DNA from: Microbispora amethystogenes
GTDB lineage: Bacteria; Actinomycetota; Actinomycetes; Streptosporangiales; Streptosporangiaceae
Direction: 5' to 3'
Length of the DNA stretch: 64,000 nucleotides
Assembly (NCBI RefSeq): GCF_016863015.1
Contig: NZ_BOOB01000001.1
Coordinates: forward strand, 93,139-157,138
Part shown: positions 1 through 8,217 of the stretch, piece after piece
Layout: every line of letters begins with the position of its first letter
Position numbering within the stretch: the first letter of the stretch is position 1
Translations under genes and position numbers: made by a program
The notes under the pieces: generated by a model
The model's database searches: none
What the model was told of the DNA's origin: nothing
What the model saw: only the letters and a program-made list of their open reading frames with translations

Positions 1-52
1 CGAACCACCCCGCGAAGCCCGTACGTCGGGAGACGGCGTATCGGGGACCGAT

Positions 53-562
53 ATGACCAGTCCGTGTCCGGAACCCGCGGGCGGCTGGCGGCCGGTGGAC
101 CGGGCGAAGGCGACCGAGGAGGCCATGCGGGCGGCGATGGACCGCGCGGCGTCCGCCGACGAGTTCGCCGGCGGGTGGCTCGACCAGCACTACATGGACG
201 GAGTCGACTCCCATGACGTCCGGACCATCGAGAAGATCGGCAACGACCCCACGCGGTATGTGCTGAACCTCATGTTCACGGGGGATCTCGCGGGGCGCGA
301 GCGCTGGATCCGCGAGGTCTGGGGCGGCGCGCTGTGCGTGAGCGGCGCCGAGCGGACCGAGTCGGACCTCCGCGCGATCCAGCGTGAGCTGGAGGGAGAG
401 ATGGAGAGCAGGCGGTTCCTGACCCTGTCCGTGGACACCATCGGCAACCACGTCAGCGTGGGGGTATACGTCGCCACGCCGGAGCTGGGACGGGAACTCG
501 ACGACCGCTACGGGAAGGGCGCGGTGGCTCTGGAGGGCTTCCTGAAGCCGGTCGGGAGCTGA
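53..562 (+). CDS. hypothetical protein, 169 aa
   Basis: I do not recognise the family. The 169-residue protein is acidic and soluble-looking, with no signal peptide or membrane segment. Its C-terminal half (about residues 120-165) has a beta-rich pattern around TLSVDTIGNHVSVGVYVATP, followed by a short loop and GFLKPVG. The ATG at 53 is preceded by GGGGA five bases upstream, a reasonable ribosome site. The reading frame stays open to the window edge, so an earlier start outside the window cannot be excluded. Codon use has the strong third-position G/C bias of the neighbours, which supports real coding. It ends convergently with the next gene, with a hairpin between them. Confidence 0.6.
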   Translation: MTSPCPEPAGGWRPVDRAKATEEAMRAAMDRAASADEFAGGWLDQHYMDGVDSHDVRTIEKIGNDPTRYVLNLMFTGDLAGRERWIREVWGGALCVSGAERTESDLRAIQRELEGEMESRRFLTLSVDTIGNHVSVGVYVATPELGRELDDRYGKGAVALEGFLKPVGS

Positions 563-589
563 GCGCCGCCCGGCCCGGAGAACGGGAGA

Positions 590-617
590 GCCCCGCGAGG
601 CGGCTGCCTCGAGGGGC
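590..617. terminator. hairpin between convergent genes
   Basis: GCCCC and GAGGC (590-601) pair with GCCTC and GGGGC (606-617) around a GGCT loop, with a two-base internal mismatch. It lies just after the stop of the first gene and before the convergent Arg/Glu-repeat gene, so it could end both transcripts. There is no T-tract. Confidence 0.5.
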
Positions 618-715
618 CGTGGGTCCGGCGGGTTCGATGGGCGTGGGCTATCCGGTCCTTGCGGATGTCGCTTTCTGTCTCTCCCTGCTCTTGTGGCTGT
701 TACCGCGAGCCGTCG

Positions 716-1225
716 TCACCGTCCGAACTCCTCCCGGCCCCGCTCGCGCTCGCGGGTGCGCTCGCGCTCCGCGCCGCGGCCGCGTGTCTCCTCCCGGAAG
801 CGTTCGCGTCCGCGTTCCTCCCGCATGCGTTCGCCGCCGCGGATCTCCTGGCGCATGCGCTCGCGTCCGCGCTCTTCCCGGATCGGGATCCGTTCGCGTC
901 CGCGTGTCTCCTCCCGGAAGCGCTCGCGTCCGCGCTCTTCCCGGACCGGAATCCGCTCGCGGCCACGAATCTCCTGCCGCATCCGCTCGCGTCCGCGCGT
1001 CTCCTCCCGCATACGTTCCCGCTCCCGGACCTGCCCGGTACGGCCGTACTGGCCGTATCGGTGGCGCTCCCGTCCACGGCACCTGCCTCCGGGGCAGGGC
1101 TGCGCCGGAGCCCGCACGGACTTGGCGGTGATGCCGGCGGCGTTGGCGGACTGCGCCTGCAGCGCCACCGGGGCGGCGAGAGCCGACACGGCGAGCGTGG
1201 CGGCGGCCAGTGCTTCTCTGAGCAT
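716..1225 (-). CDS. secreted Arg/Glu-rich repeat protein
   Basis: Unrecognised 169-residue protein. Residues 1-29 form a clear Sec signal peptide (MLREALAAATLAVSALAAP, then QAQSANA as the cleavage region). After a short Pro/Cys segment containing CPGGRC, the rest is a low-complexity array built from RERMREETRG, RERMRQEIRG and RERIPVREERG-type units, so the mature protein is almost entirely alternating Arg and Glu and probably a charged helix or disordered. The ATG at 1225 is chosen over the in-frame GTG at 1234 because GGAG sits eight bases before it. Several long open frames overlap this region on both strands because the repeat is GC-rich. This frame is preferred because only it gives a proper export signal. 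Function unknown; a charged cell-surface or polyanion-binding role is possible. Confidence 0.6.
   Translation of the reverse strand: MLREALAAATLAVSALAAPVALQAQSANAAGITAKSVRAPAQPCPGGRCRGRERHRYGQYGRTGQVRERERMREETRGRERMRQEIRGRERIPVREERGRERFREETRGRERIPIREERGRERMRQEIRGGERMREERGRERFREETRGRGAERERTRERERGREEFGR
797..1020. repeat. degenerate tandem repeat coding the Arg/Glu array
   Basis: Units of about 25-30 bases with the shared core CGTTCGCGTCCGCG, CGCTCGCGTCCGCG and TCTCCTCCCG recur irregularly through this stretch. They encode the RERxREE-type units of the secreted protein on the minus strand. Some copies are almost identical over tens of bases (around 898-932 against 782-816), suggesting recent unit duplication. 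Confidence 0.6.
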
Positions 1226-1809
1226 AGGTATCACTCCGTCGACTCCGTGATGTCACCGGGAACCCCGGCCGCACGGAGCGCGATTCGATCCATCGAACCC
1301 TGGATCCAGACCCTGGTTCTCACGCTAGGGGTAACAAACGGCACAGTCACCCATCAAGCCGCAAACAACGCCTTTCCGCATCAGAAAACGCACCTTCCCC
1401 TGGTGTGTGGCCCTGCCGTTCCTCAGGGCTCACGACCGCTTTGCGCGACGGGCGAAACCGTCACGGGGAATTGCGCGGGGTTGGTGGTGATCACACCTGC
1501 CGGAGCCGGCGCGTGCTCCGTTCCCGTCCCGGCCGTTACCGCGGATCGCCGTCCGAAGCCGCGCCGATTCCGGAGGTTGCCGTGACCGCCGTCTTCGCCG
1601 CCTGCCTGGGCGTACGCGACCACCCGCCTCGTGCGGGTCGCCGGCGCGGACACCGCCGCCGCGTCGACGAGGCAGGTCCGGGCGGCCCGCCGATGGGGAC
1701 GGCCGAGCGGACTTTTCCCCGCCTTCGCCTACGCGCCCGTCCGGACACACGGCCGGTAGATCTTTCTCCAGGTTCCCGGGCAAAGCGCATAACCGGGGTA
1801 CATTTGCCT
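1226..1809. other. gene-free stretch
   Basis: No convincing gene. The part from 1300 to 1390 is relatively AT-rich (GGTAACAAACGG, CATCAAGCCGCAAACAACG) and probably holds the promoter of the minus-strand repeat protein. Open frames running from 1405 into the protease lack coding character before the signal peptide at 1810. Confidence 0.5.
1799..1804 (+). promoter_or_regulatory. possible -10 box for a leaderless protease mRNA
   Basis: TACATT lies five bases before the ATG at 1810, and no Shine-Dalgarno-like sequence precedes that ATG. This layout suits transcription starting at or next to the A of the start codon, which is common in actinomycetes. Inferred from spacing only. Confidence 0.35.
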
Positions 1810-2586
1810 ATGCGTTTCGTCCCATTTGTCATGATTCTTGTTGGCATGATCGCCGGAGTCGCCTCCCCCGCGTCGGCCATCACCAATGGCTCGGTGGATC
1901 GCAACGATCACCCGCAGGTGGGAGCCCTCATCGGCGACGCGCCGGAGAGCGACGGCACGTGGGCGTACTGCTCCGGCACGCTGATCTCCCCGACCGTCTT
2001 CCTCACCGCCGCCCACTGCGGCGGTTCGGGGCAGCGGACGGCGCGGGTCTCCTTCGCCGACCGCTACGAGCCCGGGGTCAAGGTCTTCACCGGCCGCTTC
2101 GTCCGCGACCCGAGGTACACGCGCGGGCACCATCTCCATGACATGGCGGTCGTCGTCTTCCCCGCCGCGGTCCCCGGGATCAAGCCGGCCAGACTGCCCG
2201 CCCCGGGCCTGCTCGACCGGATGCGGGACGACGGCACGTTGCGGTCGACCCGGTTCACCCCGGTCGGCTACGGCGCGCTGACCCCCACCAGGAAGAAGCA
2301 CGGATGGCGGTTCACCTACAACGACACGCGTAACCGGACGTCCATCTCGTTCGAGCGCCTCGGCGCCGACCTGCTCAAGCTGACGCCGGACTCGGAGCGC
2401 GGGGACGGCGGGACCTGCTTCGGCGACTCCGGCGGCCCGAACTTCCTCGGCGCCGCCGACTCCGATCTGCTCGTGGCCACGACGATCAGCGGAGTGGACG
2501 ACGCCTGCAGGTCGACGAACATCGACTACCGTCTCGACACCTCCTCCGCCAGGGAGTTTCTGAGGTGGTTCGTCACCCTTCCCTGA
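1810..2586 (+). CDS. secreted trypsin-like serine protease (S1 family)
   Basis: 258-residue chymotrypsin-fold protease. Residues 1-23 are a Sec signal peptide (MRFVPFVMILVGMIAGV, then ASPASA), and ITNGS follows as the likely start of the mature enzyme. The catalytic triad is visible: His69 in FLTAAHC, Asp111 in HLHDMAVVVF and Ser207 in CFGDSGGP. Cys54 and Cys70 flank the His loop, and Cys203 and Cys233 the Ser loop, as expected for disulfides in this family. The length fits a single-domain extracellular protease, so a role in degrading external protein is likely. The frame is open for about 400 bases upstream, but the signal peptide fixes the start at 1810. A perfect palindromic hairpin follows. 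Confidence 0.93.
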   Translation: MRFVPFVMILVGMIAGVASPASAITNGSVDRNDHPQVGALIGDAPESDGTWAYCSGTLISPTVFLTAAHCGGSGQRTARVSFADRYEPGVKVFTGRFVRDPRYTRGHHLHDMAVVVFPAAVPGIKPARLPAPGLLDRMRDDGTLRSTRFTPVGYGALTPTRKKHGWRFTYNDTRNRTSISFERLGADLLKLTPDSERGDGGTCFGDSGGPNFLGAADSDLLVATTISGVDDACRSTNIDYRLDTSSAREFLRWFVTLP

Positions 2587-2625
2587 CGAGTGGCGGAGGC
2601 CGTCGCGGTCACGCCGCCTCGCGGG

Positions 2626-2657
2626 CCCGGGCCGGGGCGGCGCCGCCCCGGCCCGGG
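2626..2657. terminator. perfect 32-bp palindrome between convergent genes
   Basis: The 16 bases 2626-2641 (CCCGGGCCGGGGCGGC) are followed directly by their exact reverse complement (2642-2657). The position between the protease and the convergent anti-sigma-like gene suggests a bidirectional terminator, read as a GC-rich hairpin without a U-tract. Confidence 0.65.
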
Positions 2658-2667
2658 AACCGCCTGA

Positions 2668-3516
2668 TCAGGACTTCGCTGCGGCCGGCTTCGCGTCCCG
2701 ACCCTTGAGATCAGGGGCGGGCTCACTCTTGGCCCCGCCGGAGGCGTCCACCGGCCCGGGCACCACCTCGCCGGCGGGTGGGGCGGTGACGCTCACCGGG
2801 GTGCCGAAGCCGGCGATGTCCATGACGAGCCGGTGGCCGCCCTCCGGGAAGTCGAACTCCAGCCGGCGCACCCTGCCCTCGTCGTCCACGTCCACCCGGC
2901 CGGAAAGCGCCGAAGACCGGAACTTCGCCTCGCCTGAGCCGGATTCGTCCGTCAGCGTGAAGACGAACCGCCGCCCGCTCCACCCGGGGCCGGACGCCGC
3001 GCCGTCCTCGCGTACGTCGGTGGCCGCACGCAGCCGCTCGAGGGCCGCCTGCGGGTCCTGCGGGGCGAGCTTGACCAGGGCGGCCGTCGGCGGCGCGTTC
3101 CGCAGTCTCTCGTCGACGCGCGGCAGCGCCTCCCACTTCGCGGCGCCGGCCGGCTTCTGGTACATCAGGTCGCCGACGAAGCGGGTCTCGGACGGATCTC
3201 CGGCCTCCGCGATGACCCCGGTCCGCCGGACGGGATCGAAGGCGCCGTCCCATCTCCTGCCGTCCGACTCGACGTGGACGCGGAAGCTCTCACCACTGGT
3301 GGTGCGGAGAGCCGCGGCAACCTGGGCCTGCGCCGAGACCTGACCCGCGGGCAGCGCCGTGACGATCACGGTCACCAGTGCGGCGGCCCCCAGCGCGACG
3401 AGTGACGGCACCAGGATCCGCCTCGGCCGGGGGGCGATCGCCGGCATGAGGTCGATGCCCGCGGGCCGATCCTCGGTGGCTCTGACAAGCAACGTGCGTA
3501 GGTCTCTCTCGTTCAT
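2668..3516 (-). CDS. membrane-anchored protein paired with an ECF sigma factor
   Basis: 282-residue protein, one transmembrane segment at about residues 34-55 (IRR-type basic flank, then LVPSLVALGAAALVTVIVTAL). A short cytoplasmic N-terminus precedes it. The external part of about 220 residues resembles the LolA/RseB-like beta-sheet fold in pattern (RVHVESDGRRWDGAFD, FVGDLMYQKP, RRLEFDFPEGGHRLVMDIAGFG). The tail is rich in Ala, Pro and Lys. Start at 3516 is chosen because AGGAG lies six bases upstream. The gene begins 23 bases after the sigma-factor stop, so the two are co-transcribed. It is probably a sensor or modulator of the sigma factor. I see no classical zinc-binding anti-sigma motif, so anti-sigma activity is an inference. 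Confidence 0.65.
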   Translation of the reverse strand: MNERDLRTLLVRATEDRPAGIDLMPAIAPRPRRILVPSLVALGAAALVTVIVTALPAGQVSAQAQVAAALRTTSGESFRVHVESDGRRWDGAFDPVRRTGVIAEAGDPSETRFVGDLMYQKPAGAAKWEALPRVDERLRNAPPTAALVKLAPQDPQAALERLRAATDVREDGAASGPGWSGRRFVFTLTDESGSGEAKFRSSALSGRVDVDDEGRVRRLEFDFPEGGHRLVMDIAGFGTPVSVTAPPAGEVVPGPVDASGGAKSEPAPDLKGRDAKPAAAKS

Positions 3517-3539
3517 TTCCGGCTCCTCGTGTCGGTGTC

Positions 3540-4061
3540 TCACCGGAGACCACTCCCTTCCGCCTCGGCGTGGTTGACCACCAGACCGGGCGATATCAGC
3601 CGCCGCATCGCCTGCAGCCCCCGGTGGGTGTGCGACTTGACGGTCCCCACCGAGCAGCCCATGAGGTCGGCGACCTCCGCCTCGGGCAGGTCGGCGAAGA
3701 ACCGCAGCACCAGAGCGGTGCGCTGCCGCGCGGGTATCCTGGCCAGCGCGTTCCTGACGTCCTCGGCCACCGCCCGCGTCTCACCCAGGTCTTCCGCGCT
3801 CGGCAGACCGGGGTGCTCGGCGCGCGGGATCTCCCGCCGCCATCGGGCCCGCCACCAGGAACGGTGGGTGTTGACCAGGATGCGCCGCAGGTAGGCGTCG
3901 GGCTCGCTGCCGGTGTCCAGCCGATGCCAGACCTTGTACAGCTTGCCGAGGCCGGTCTGCACCAGATCCTCGGCGGCGTGCCAGTCTCCCGTCAGCAGCA
4001 CCGCCGTTCGCAGATGATGGTCGCCCCGGCGCCGTACGAACTCCTCGAAATCCGCGTCCAC
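3540..4061 (-). CDS. ECF RNA polymerase sigma factor, SigE family
   Basis: 173-residue sigma-70 family factor with region 2 (FEEFVRRRGDHHLRTAVLLT to DAYLRRILVNTHRSWWR) and region 4 (ARIPARQRTALVLRFFADL, VADLMGCSVGTVKSHTHRG). The opening FEEFVxxR and the length match the small actinobacterial SigE-type ECF group. It would direct RNA polymerase to a small stress- or envelope-related regulon. The GTG at 4061 follows AGAGGAG by five bases and puts region 2 right at the N-terminus. The upstream in-frame codons are not family-like. The gene precedes the membrane protein and is likely under its control. It diverges from the glucuronoxylanase gene, so control of that enzyme is possible but unproven. 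Confidence 0.9.
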   Translation of the reverse strand: MDADFEEFVRRRGDHHLRTAVLLTGDWHAAEDLVQTGLGKLYKVWHRLDTGSEPDAYLRRILVNTHRSWWRARWRREIPRAEHPGLPSAEDLGETRAVAEDVRNALARIPARQRTALVLRFFADLPEAEVADLMGCSVGTVKSHTHRGLQAMRRLISPGLVVNHAEAEGSGLR

Positions 4062-4291
4062 CCGGTCTCCTCTCGTCGGCGGATGCCACCCCGACACGCC
4101 CTGAGGCCCGATCCGGGTTGACGAGAAGCGGGGAATTCGCACGAATCCGGGCCGCCCCGGTTCGGACCTCGGCTGAACCGGTGCAGAGAGCGCATTCCCT
4201 ACCTGTAAGTTTCACGGTCCGGCGAGACGTTCGCACACTTCACGGGCGTACGGGACACACCCCGTGCTTGACCCCCGCCGGGGGCGGAACC

Positions 4292-4308
4292 ACACTCCGC
4301 TGGAGTGT
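4292..4308. promoter_or_regulatory. dyad overlapping a possible xylanase promoter
   Basis: ACACTCC GCT GGAGTGT is a perfect 7-bp inverted repeat with a three-base centre. It starts 18 bases after the TTGACC box, so it would cover the -10 region, a usual place for a repressor site. Confidence 0.4.
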
Positions 4309-4377
4309 TACCCCCTCCGCGCACCACCTTGAGCGGTCCGCATCCCCGGCATCTCCCGTGCCGGTCCCTGCGAGGGA

Positions 4378-4393
4378 ATGTTAACGCCAACAT
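4378..4393. promoter_or_regulatory. ATGTT-N6-AACAT dyad upstream of the xylanase
   Basis: ATGTTAACGCCAACAT has 5-bp arms around AACGCC. It lies 65 bases before the xylanase ATG, in the predicted 5' leader. It could be a second operator, perhaps for a sugar-responsive regulator. Confidence 0.35.
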
Positions 4394-4458
4394 CCGGGAG
4401 CCGATCCGAACCGGAGCGTGCGGGCGCGGACCGGCACCGGAGACCATGAGGAGGAGAC

Positions 4459-6186
4459 ATGACGCACGACCAGAATGGGCCGGTGAGCGGTGAGCGAAGG
4501 GCGCTCAGCCGGCGGTCCGTCCTGACGACGATAGGAGCCGTGCCGGTCATCACGGCCACGTCGGCGGTCCTGGGAGCCACCGAGGCCTCGGCGGCCACCG
4601 CGACCGTCAATCCGTCGGCGCAGCGGCAGACGATCAAGGGCTTCGGCGGTATGACCCACGCGGCCTGGGCCGGCGACCTGACGGCCGCCCAGCGGGACAC
4701 GGCGTTCCAGACCGGCGAGGGCAAGCTGGGGTTCTCGATCCTGCGGATCCCCGTCGGCGAGAGCTCGGCCGACTTCGGCCGTGACCTGGCGACGGCGAAG
4801 CGCGCGGTCGAGCTCGGGGTGACCGTCTTCGCGTCGCCGTGGAATCCCCCCGCCAGCATGATCGAGACGTTCAACCGCAGCGGCCAGACCAACGCCAAAC
4901 GCCTCCGGTACGACCAGTACGCCGCGTACGCGACGCATCTGAACTCCTTCAGCACGTACATGAAGAACAACGGCGTGAACCTGTACGCCATCTCCGTGCA
5001 GAACGAGCCCGACTACGCGCACGACTGGACGTGGTGGACCACCACCGAGATGGTGAAGTTCCTGCGGGAGAACGCCGGCTCGATCAACACCAGGGTCATG
5101 GCGCCCGAGTCCTTCCAGTACGTGAAGAGCATGTCGGACCCGATCCTCAACGACGCCACGGCGCTCGCCAACACGGACATCATCGGGGCCCACCTCTACG
5201 GCACGTCCTACTCGAACTTCCCCTACCCCCTCTTCAAGCAGAAGGGCGCGGGCAAGGAACTCTGGATGACCGAGGTGTACTACCCCAACAGCACCGACTC
5301 GGCGGACACCTGGCCCCAGGCGCTCGACGTGGGCGAGCACATGCACCGCGCCATGGTGGAGGCCGAGTTCCAGGCGTACGTCTGGTGGTACATCCGGCGC
5401 AGCTACGGCCCCATGCGCGAGGACGGCCAGCTCAGCAAGCGCGGCGCCATCATGGCGCAGTTCGCCAGGTTCGTCCGCCCCGGGTACGTGCGGATCGACG
5501 CGACGGCGAACCCGGCGACGAACGTCTACGTCTCGGCGTACCGGAGCGGCGACACCGTCGTCATCGTCGCCATCAACAAGAACACCTCCCCGGTGAGCCA
5601 GCAGTTCAGCGTGGCGGGCGCCGGCTCGGCCGGTGTCTCGTCGTGGGTGACCGACGGGAGCAGGAACGTCGCGCCCCAGTCGGCGACCACCATGTCGAAC
5701 GGCTCCCTCACCGTCACGCTTCCCGCGCGCAGCATGACGACCTACGTGACCAGCCTCAGCGGCTCCTCGCCCTCCGCGACGCCCACGGTCACCCCCACCG
5801 TGACGCCCTCCCAGTCGCCGAGCCAGTCGCCCTCCCAGTCGCCCAGTCAGTCGCCCACCGGCGGCACCGGCGCGGCACGGGTCGCCTACACGATGAACAC
5901 CTGGAGCAACGGCTTCACCGCCAGCATCAGCATCACCAACACCGGGTCGTCGACGATCAACGGCTGGACGCTGGCGTTCACCCTGCCCTCCGGACAGACC
6001 ATCACCTCGGGCTGGAACGCCACCTACTCGCCCTCCAGCGGCCAGGTGAGCGCCCGCAACGTCGACTACAACGGCACGCTCGCCCCCGGGGCCACCGTCG
6101 ACATCGGCTTCCAGGCGAGCCACACCGGCAACACGTCCAAGCCGACCTCCTTCACCCTCAACGGCGTTCCCTGCACCGTGGTCTGA
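4459..6186 (+). CDS. xynC: GH30 glucuronoxylan endo-1,4-beta-xylanase with CBM2
   Basis: 575-residue secreted enzyme. Residues 1-46 hold a Tat signal (RRALSRRSVLTTIGA, with EASAA at the cleavage site). The GH30 domain spans about 48-435: Glu183 in SVQNEPDY is the acid/base and Glu272 in LWMTEVYY the nucleophile. The segment YVWWYIRRSYGPM (308-319) carries the Arg residues that subfamily 8 uses to bind the glucuronic acid side chain, so the enzyme should cut xylan at MeGlcA-substituted positions. A Ser/Pro/Thr linker (about 434-474) joins a family 2 carbohydrate-binding module (476-575) with Trp residues and terminal Cys. A strong AGGAGGAGAC ribosome site sets the start, and a hairpin follows the stop. 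The symbol follows Bacillus XynC, the characterised homologue type. Confidence 0.92.
   Translation: MTHDQNGPVSGERRALSRRSVLTTIGAVPVITATSAVLGATEASAATATVNPSAQRQTIKGFGGMTHAAWAGDLTAAQRDTAFQTGEGKLGFSILRIPVGESSADFGRDLATAKRAVELGVTVFASPWNPPASMIETFNRSGQTNAKRLRYDQYAAYATHLNSFSTYMKNNGVNLYAISVQNEPDYAHDWTWWTTTEMVKFLRENAGSINTRVMAPESFQYVKSMSDPILNDATALANTDIIGAHLYGTSYSNFPYPLFKQKGAGKELWMTEVYYPNSTDSADTWPQALDVGEHMHRAMVEAEFQAYVWWYIRRSYGPMREDGQLSKRGAIMAQFARFVRPGYVRIDATANPATNVYVSAYRSGDTVVIVAINKNTSPVSQQFSVAGAGSAGVSSWVTDGSRNVAPQSATTMSNGSLTVTLPARSMTTYVTSLSGSSPSATPTVTPTVTPSQSPSQSPSQSPSQSPTGGTGAARVAYTMNTWSNGFTASISITNTGSSTINGWTLAFTLPSGQTITSGWNATYSPSSGQVSARNVDYNGTLAPGATVDIGFQASHTGNTSKPTSFTLNGVPCTVV
5809..5857 (+). repeat. 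12-bp tandem repeat in the linker
   Basis: CAGTCGCC recurs every 12 bases at 5812, 5824, 5836 and 5848, encoding PSQS units of the flexible linker between the GH30 and CBM2 domains. Such arrays expand and contract by slippage. Confidence 0.7.
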
Positions 6187-6211
6187 CCGGCACCCTCGTC
6201 TGACCGGCACC

Positions 6212-6239
6212 GCGGCCCCTCTCCCAGGAGAGGGGCCGC
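6212..6239. terminator. strong hairpin between convergent operons
   Basis: GCGGCCCCTCTCC (6212-6224) and its exact reverse complement (6227-6239) flank two bases. It sits between the xylanase stop and the end of the minus-strand oxidative operon, and so should stop both transcripts. Confidence 0.75.
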
Positions 6240-6249
6240 ACCCGCCGGG

Positions 6250-8217
6250 TCACCAGGGGCGTACGAGCCGGGCGGGATCGAACCGGCCGTTCACCCGGGG
6301 GCCGGGCGGGTAGTTCAGAGTGATCTCGGTCAGTCTCCGCCCGGCCAGGTCGTCGCGGACCGCGCGGTAGCGCTCCGCGGCCCCGGACGCCCGGGAGTGC
6401 GGAGCGAGCGGGTGCCCGCCCAGGGCCCGCCCGTACCGGCTCACCTCCTCGACCCAGGCGGCGGGCTCCAGCAGGCCCGCGGCGGGCCGGGCCGCCCACC
6501 GGTGGACACCGGTGGACACGGGAAGGACCATGACAGCCGGAGCCGTGGAGGGGGAGAGGCGGCCGGCGAAGAACTCGTCGGCCCATCGTTCCGCCGCGTC
6601 CACCGCCGTCAGAGCGGGCAGCGGATCAGGCGCGTCCGGCGCGAGCCCCTGATCCAGCAGGAAGGCCGACCGGGTCACGAACTCCCCCGAGAGCCGCGGC
6701 AGCCGCTCCCGCACGTCGGCGACGAGGGTGAGCCCGTGCACGGGGAACCGCTCGCATCCGGTCATCCGCAGCCACGGCGTGCCGTCGCGGGGTCCCGCGC
6801 CCGGCCGCACCACCCGCAGCGCGCAGAACTCCACCGTCCTGAGGTACGCCGCGGCCTCCTCGGGCCCCGCCCCGCAGCCGGGGCAGGTGACGACCTCGAC
6901 GGTGAGCGGGGGAGGGAAACGCGCCGTGCGGAGGAATCCCTCGGCCTCCCGGGTGGCGAGCCGGCGGAGGATCTCACCGGCCGATAGATCGCCGGAGGCG
7001 GCCGTTCGCCTCCGGTCCGCGGTCAGGCCGCGCGTCAGGCCCGCGACGCCCAGATCGGCCAGGGCCGCCCGAGCGTCACCGGTCAGCAACGCCCTGTCGG
7101 CGGCGGGCAACCCCGAGTCGATCCAGCTCGTCACCGCCGCCCGCCGCAGCGGACCGGCGAGATCCGCACGCGCGCCGGTTGCAGGCCCCGTTCCGCGCCC
7201 GTTCTCAGGGCCGGTTCCGGCGCCGCTCGCGACATCGGCTCCCAGCAGGAACGCCGCCGCCCACAGTTCCGCCGCGGTGCCCGGCGCCGTTCCGGCCTCC
7301 GCCAGGGCCCGCGCCCGGTCGCGGCCGCCGGAGGACGCGAGGTATTCCTCCAGACCTCCCAGGACGTCCGCCTGGTCGAGACCGAGCACGCCGCACCAGT
7401 CGCTCCATCGCCCGAAGGGATGCCGGACGAACTCCTCGCTCGTCGGCCGCAGAAAGCCGAGGAAGCAGGTGCCGAAGGCGTAGGTCACGGAGAAGTCCCA
7501 GGTGGAGGCGCCCTCCGCGCGCATCACCGCGCCCTTGTCGAAGCGCGGCGGCTCCCGCCAGCGGTCCGGGAGGAGGTCCGCGCTGGGCAGCAGGACCGTG
7601 GCGCGCCGCACGCCGTGATCGGTGTTGCCGGCGACGCTCGCGACCTCGTCGTGGTCGAGCAGGTGGGGCACGGCCGCCAGGACGAGGTGGTCACGCTCAC
7701 GGAGGAAGAGATCGATCACCGTGTCGTCGTCGCGGATGTGGTCGGGAACTCCCGCCAGGTAGTCGCCGAGCTCCTTGGCCAGGCCGACCGGCAGGACGAG
7801 CCCCTGCGTGGGGACCCACTCGCCGGGGACCAGCCGCGCCCACGAGGCGCCGCCGGCCGCCGCCTGGCGGATCGCGTAGGAGTTGTAGGGCGAGTTCCAG
7901 TGGGCGTAGAGGGCGAGCGCGTCGTCCGGGCGGGCCGCGACCGCGGCCCGCAGATGGGCGGAGAACCCGTCCACGAGGAGCACGTCGTCCTGGAGGACGA
8001 GATGGTGGGTCGCGTCCGGGCTCCAGGCCGTCCACGCGCGCTTCGCCGTACGCAGCGGGCTGGGAAACGAGCCGGGGTCGGGGTCGGGGACCGGCACGAG
8101 CCGCAGCGGAGCGCACGCCTCGGCGATCCGGGGAATCCTGTCCCCTCTGGCCGGGTGGTACATGACGGCGACGCTGATGCGCGGGAACCCGGAGGAACCG
8201 TCGAGCCGATCCGTCAT
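6250..8217 (-). CDS. large glycosyltransferase-like protein of unknown function
   Basis: 655-residue cytoplasmic-looking protein, last gene of the 11-gene operon. The N-terminal part (about 13-215) looks like a GT-A-type glycosyltransferase fragment: a beta-strand start (ISVAVMYHP) and LVLQDDVLLV (73-82), where QDD sits as the metal-binding DxD motif does in related folds. The rest (about 230-655) I do not recognise. It contains TCPGCGAGPEE near residue 445 and scattered Trp and Cys, and ends with RVNGRFDPARLVRPW. The ATG overlaps the upstream stop as ATGA, so translation is coupled to the family-2 glycosyltransferase. It may modify the pathway product or a carrier; only the N-terminal assignment has support. 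Confidence 0.55.
   Translation of the reverse strand: MTDRLDGSSGFPRISVAVMYHPARGDRIPRIAEACAPLRLVPVPDPDPGSFPSPLRTAKRAWTAWSPDATHHLVLQDDVLLVDGFSAHLRAAVAARPDDALALYAHWNSPYNSYAIRQAAAGGASWARLVPGEWVPTQGLVLPVGLAKELGDYLAGVPDHIRDDDTVIDLFLRERDHLVLAAVPHLLDHDEVASVAGNTDHGVRRATVLLPSADLLPDRWREPPRFDKGAVMRAEGASTWDFSVTYAFGTCFLGFLRPTSEEFVRHPFGRWSDWCGVLGLDQADVLGGLEEYLASSGGRDRARALAEAGTAPGTAAELWAAAFLLGADVASGAGTGPENGRGTGPATGARADLAGPLRRAAVTSWIDSGLPAADRALLTGDARAALADLGVAGLTRGLTADRRRTAASGDLSAGEILRRLATREAEGFLRTARFPPPLTVEVVTCPGCGAGPEEAAAYLRTVEFCALRVVRPGAGPRDGTPWLRMTGCERFPVHGLTLVADVRERLPRLSGEFVTRSAFLLDQGLAPDAPDPLPALTAVDAAERWADEFFAGRLSPSTAPAVMVLPVSTGVHRWAARPAAGLLEPAAWVEEVSRYGRALGGHPLAPHSRASGAAERYRAVRDDLAGRRLTEITLNYPPGPRVNGRFDPARLVRPW

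Larger units (their letters stand above)
4062..4458. other. divergent promoter region, sigma factor / glucuronoxylanase
   Basis: No gene is seen. The stretch carries the two dyads listed separately (4292-4308, 4378-4393), a TTGACC box at 4268-4273 that may be the -35 of the xylanase promoter, and a strong AGGAGGAGAC ribosome site right before the ATG at 4459. Confidence 0.5.

Noticed and set aside
619..1585. Several long plus- and minus-strand frames over the Arg/Glu repeat
   Set aside because: Repetitive GC-rich DNA keeps all frames open. Only the minus frame ending at 716 has a signal peptide and ribosome site.
4381..6210. A 609-residue open frame on the minus strand opposite the GH30 gene
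   Set aside because: It is the antisense shadow of the xylanase; the plus frame has catalytic residues, signal peptide and CBM.
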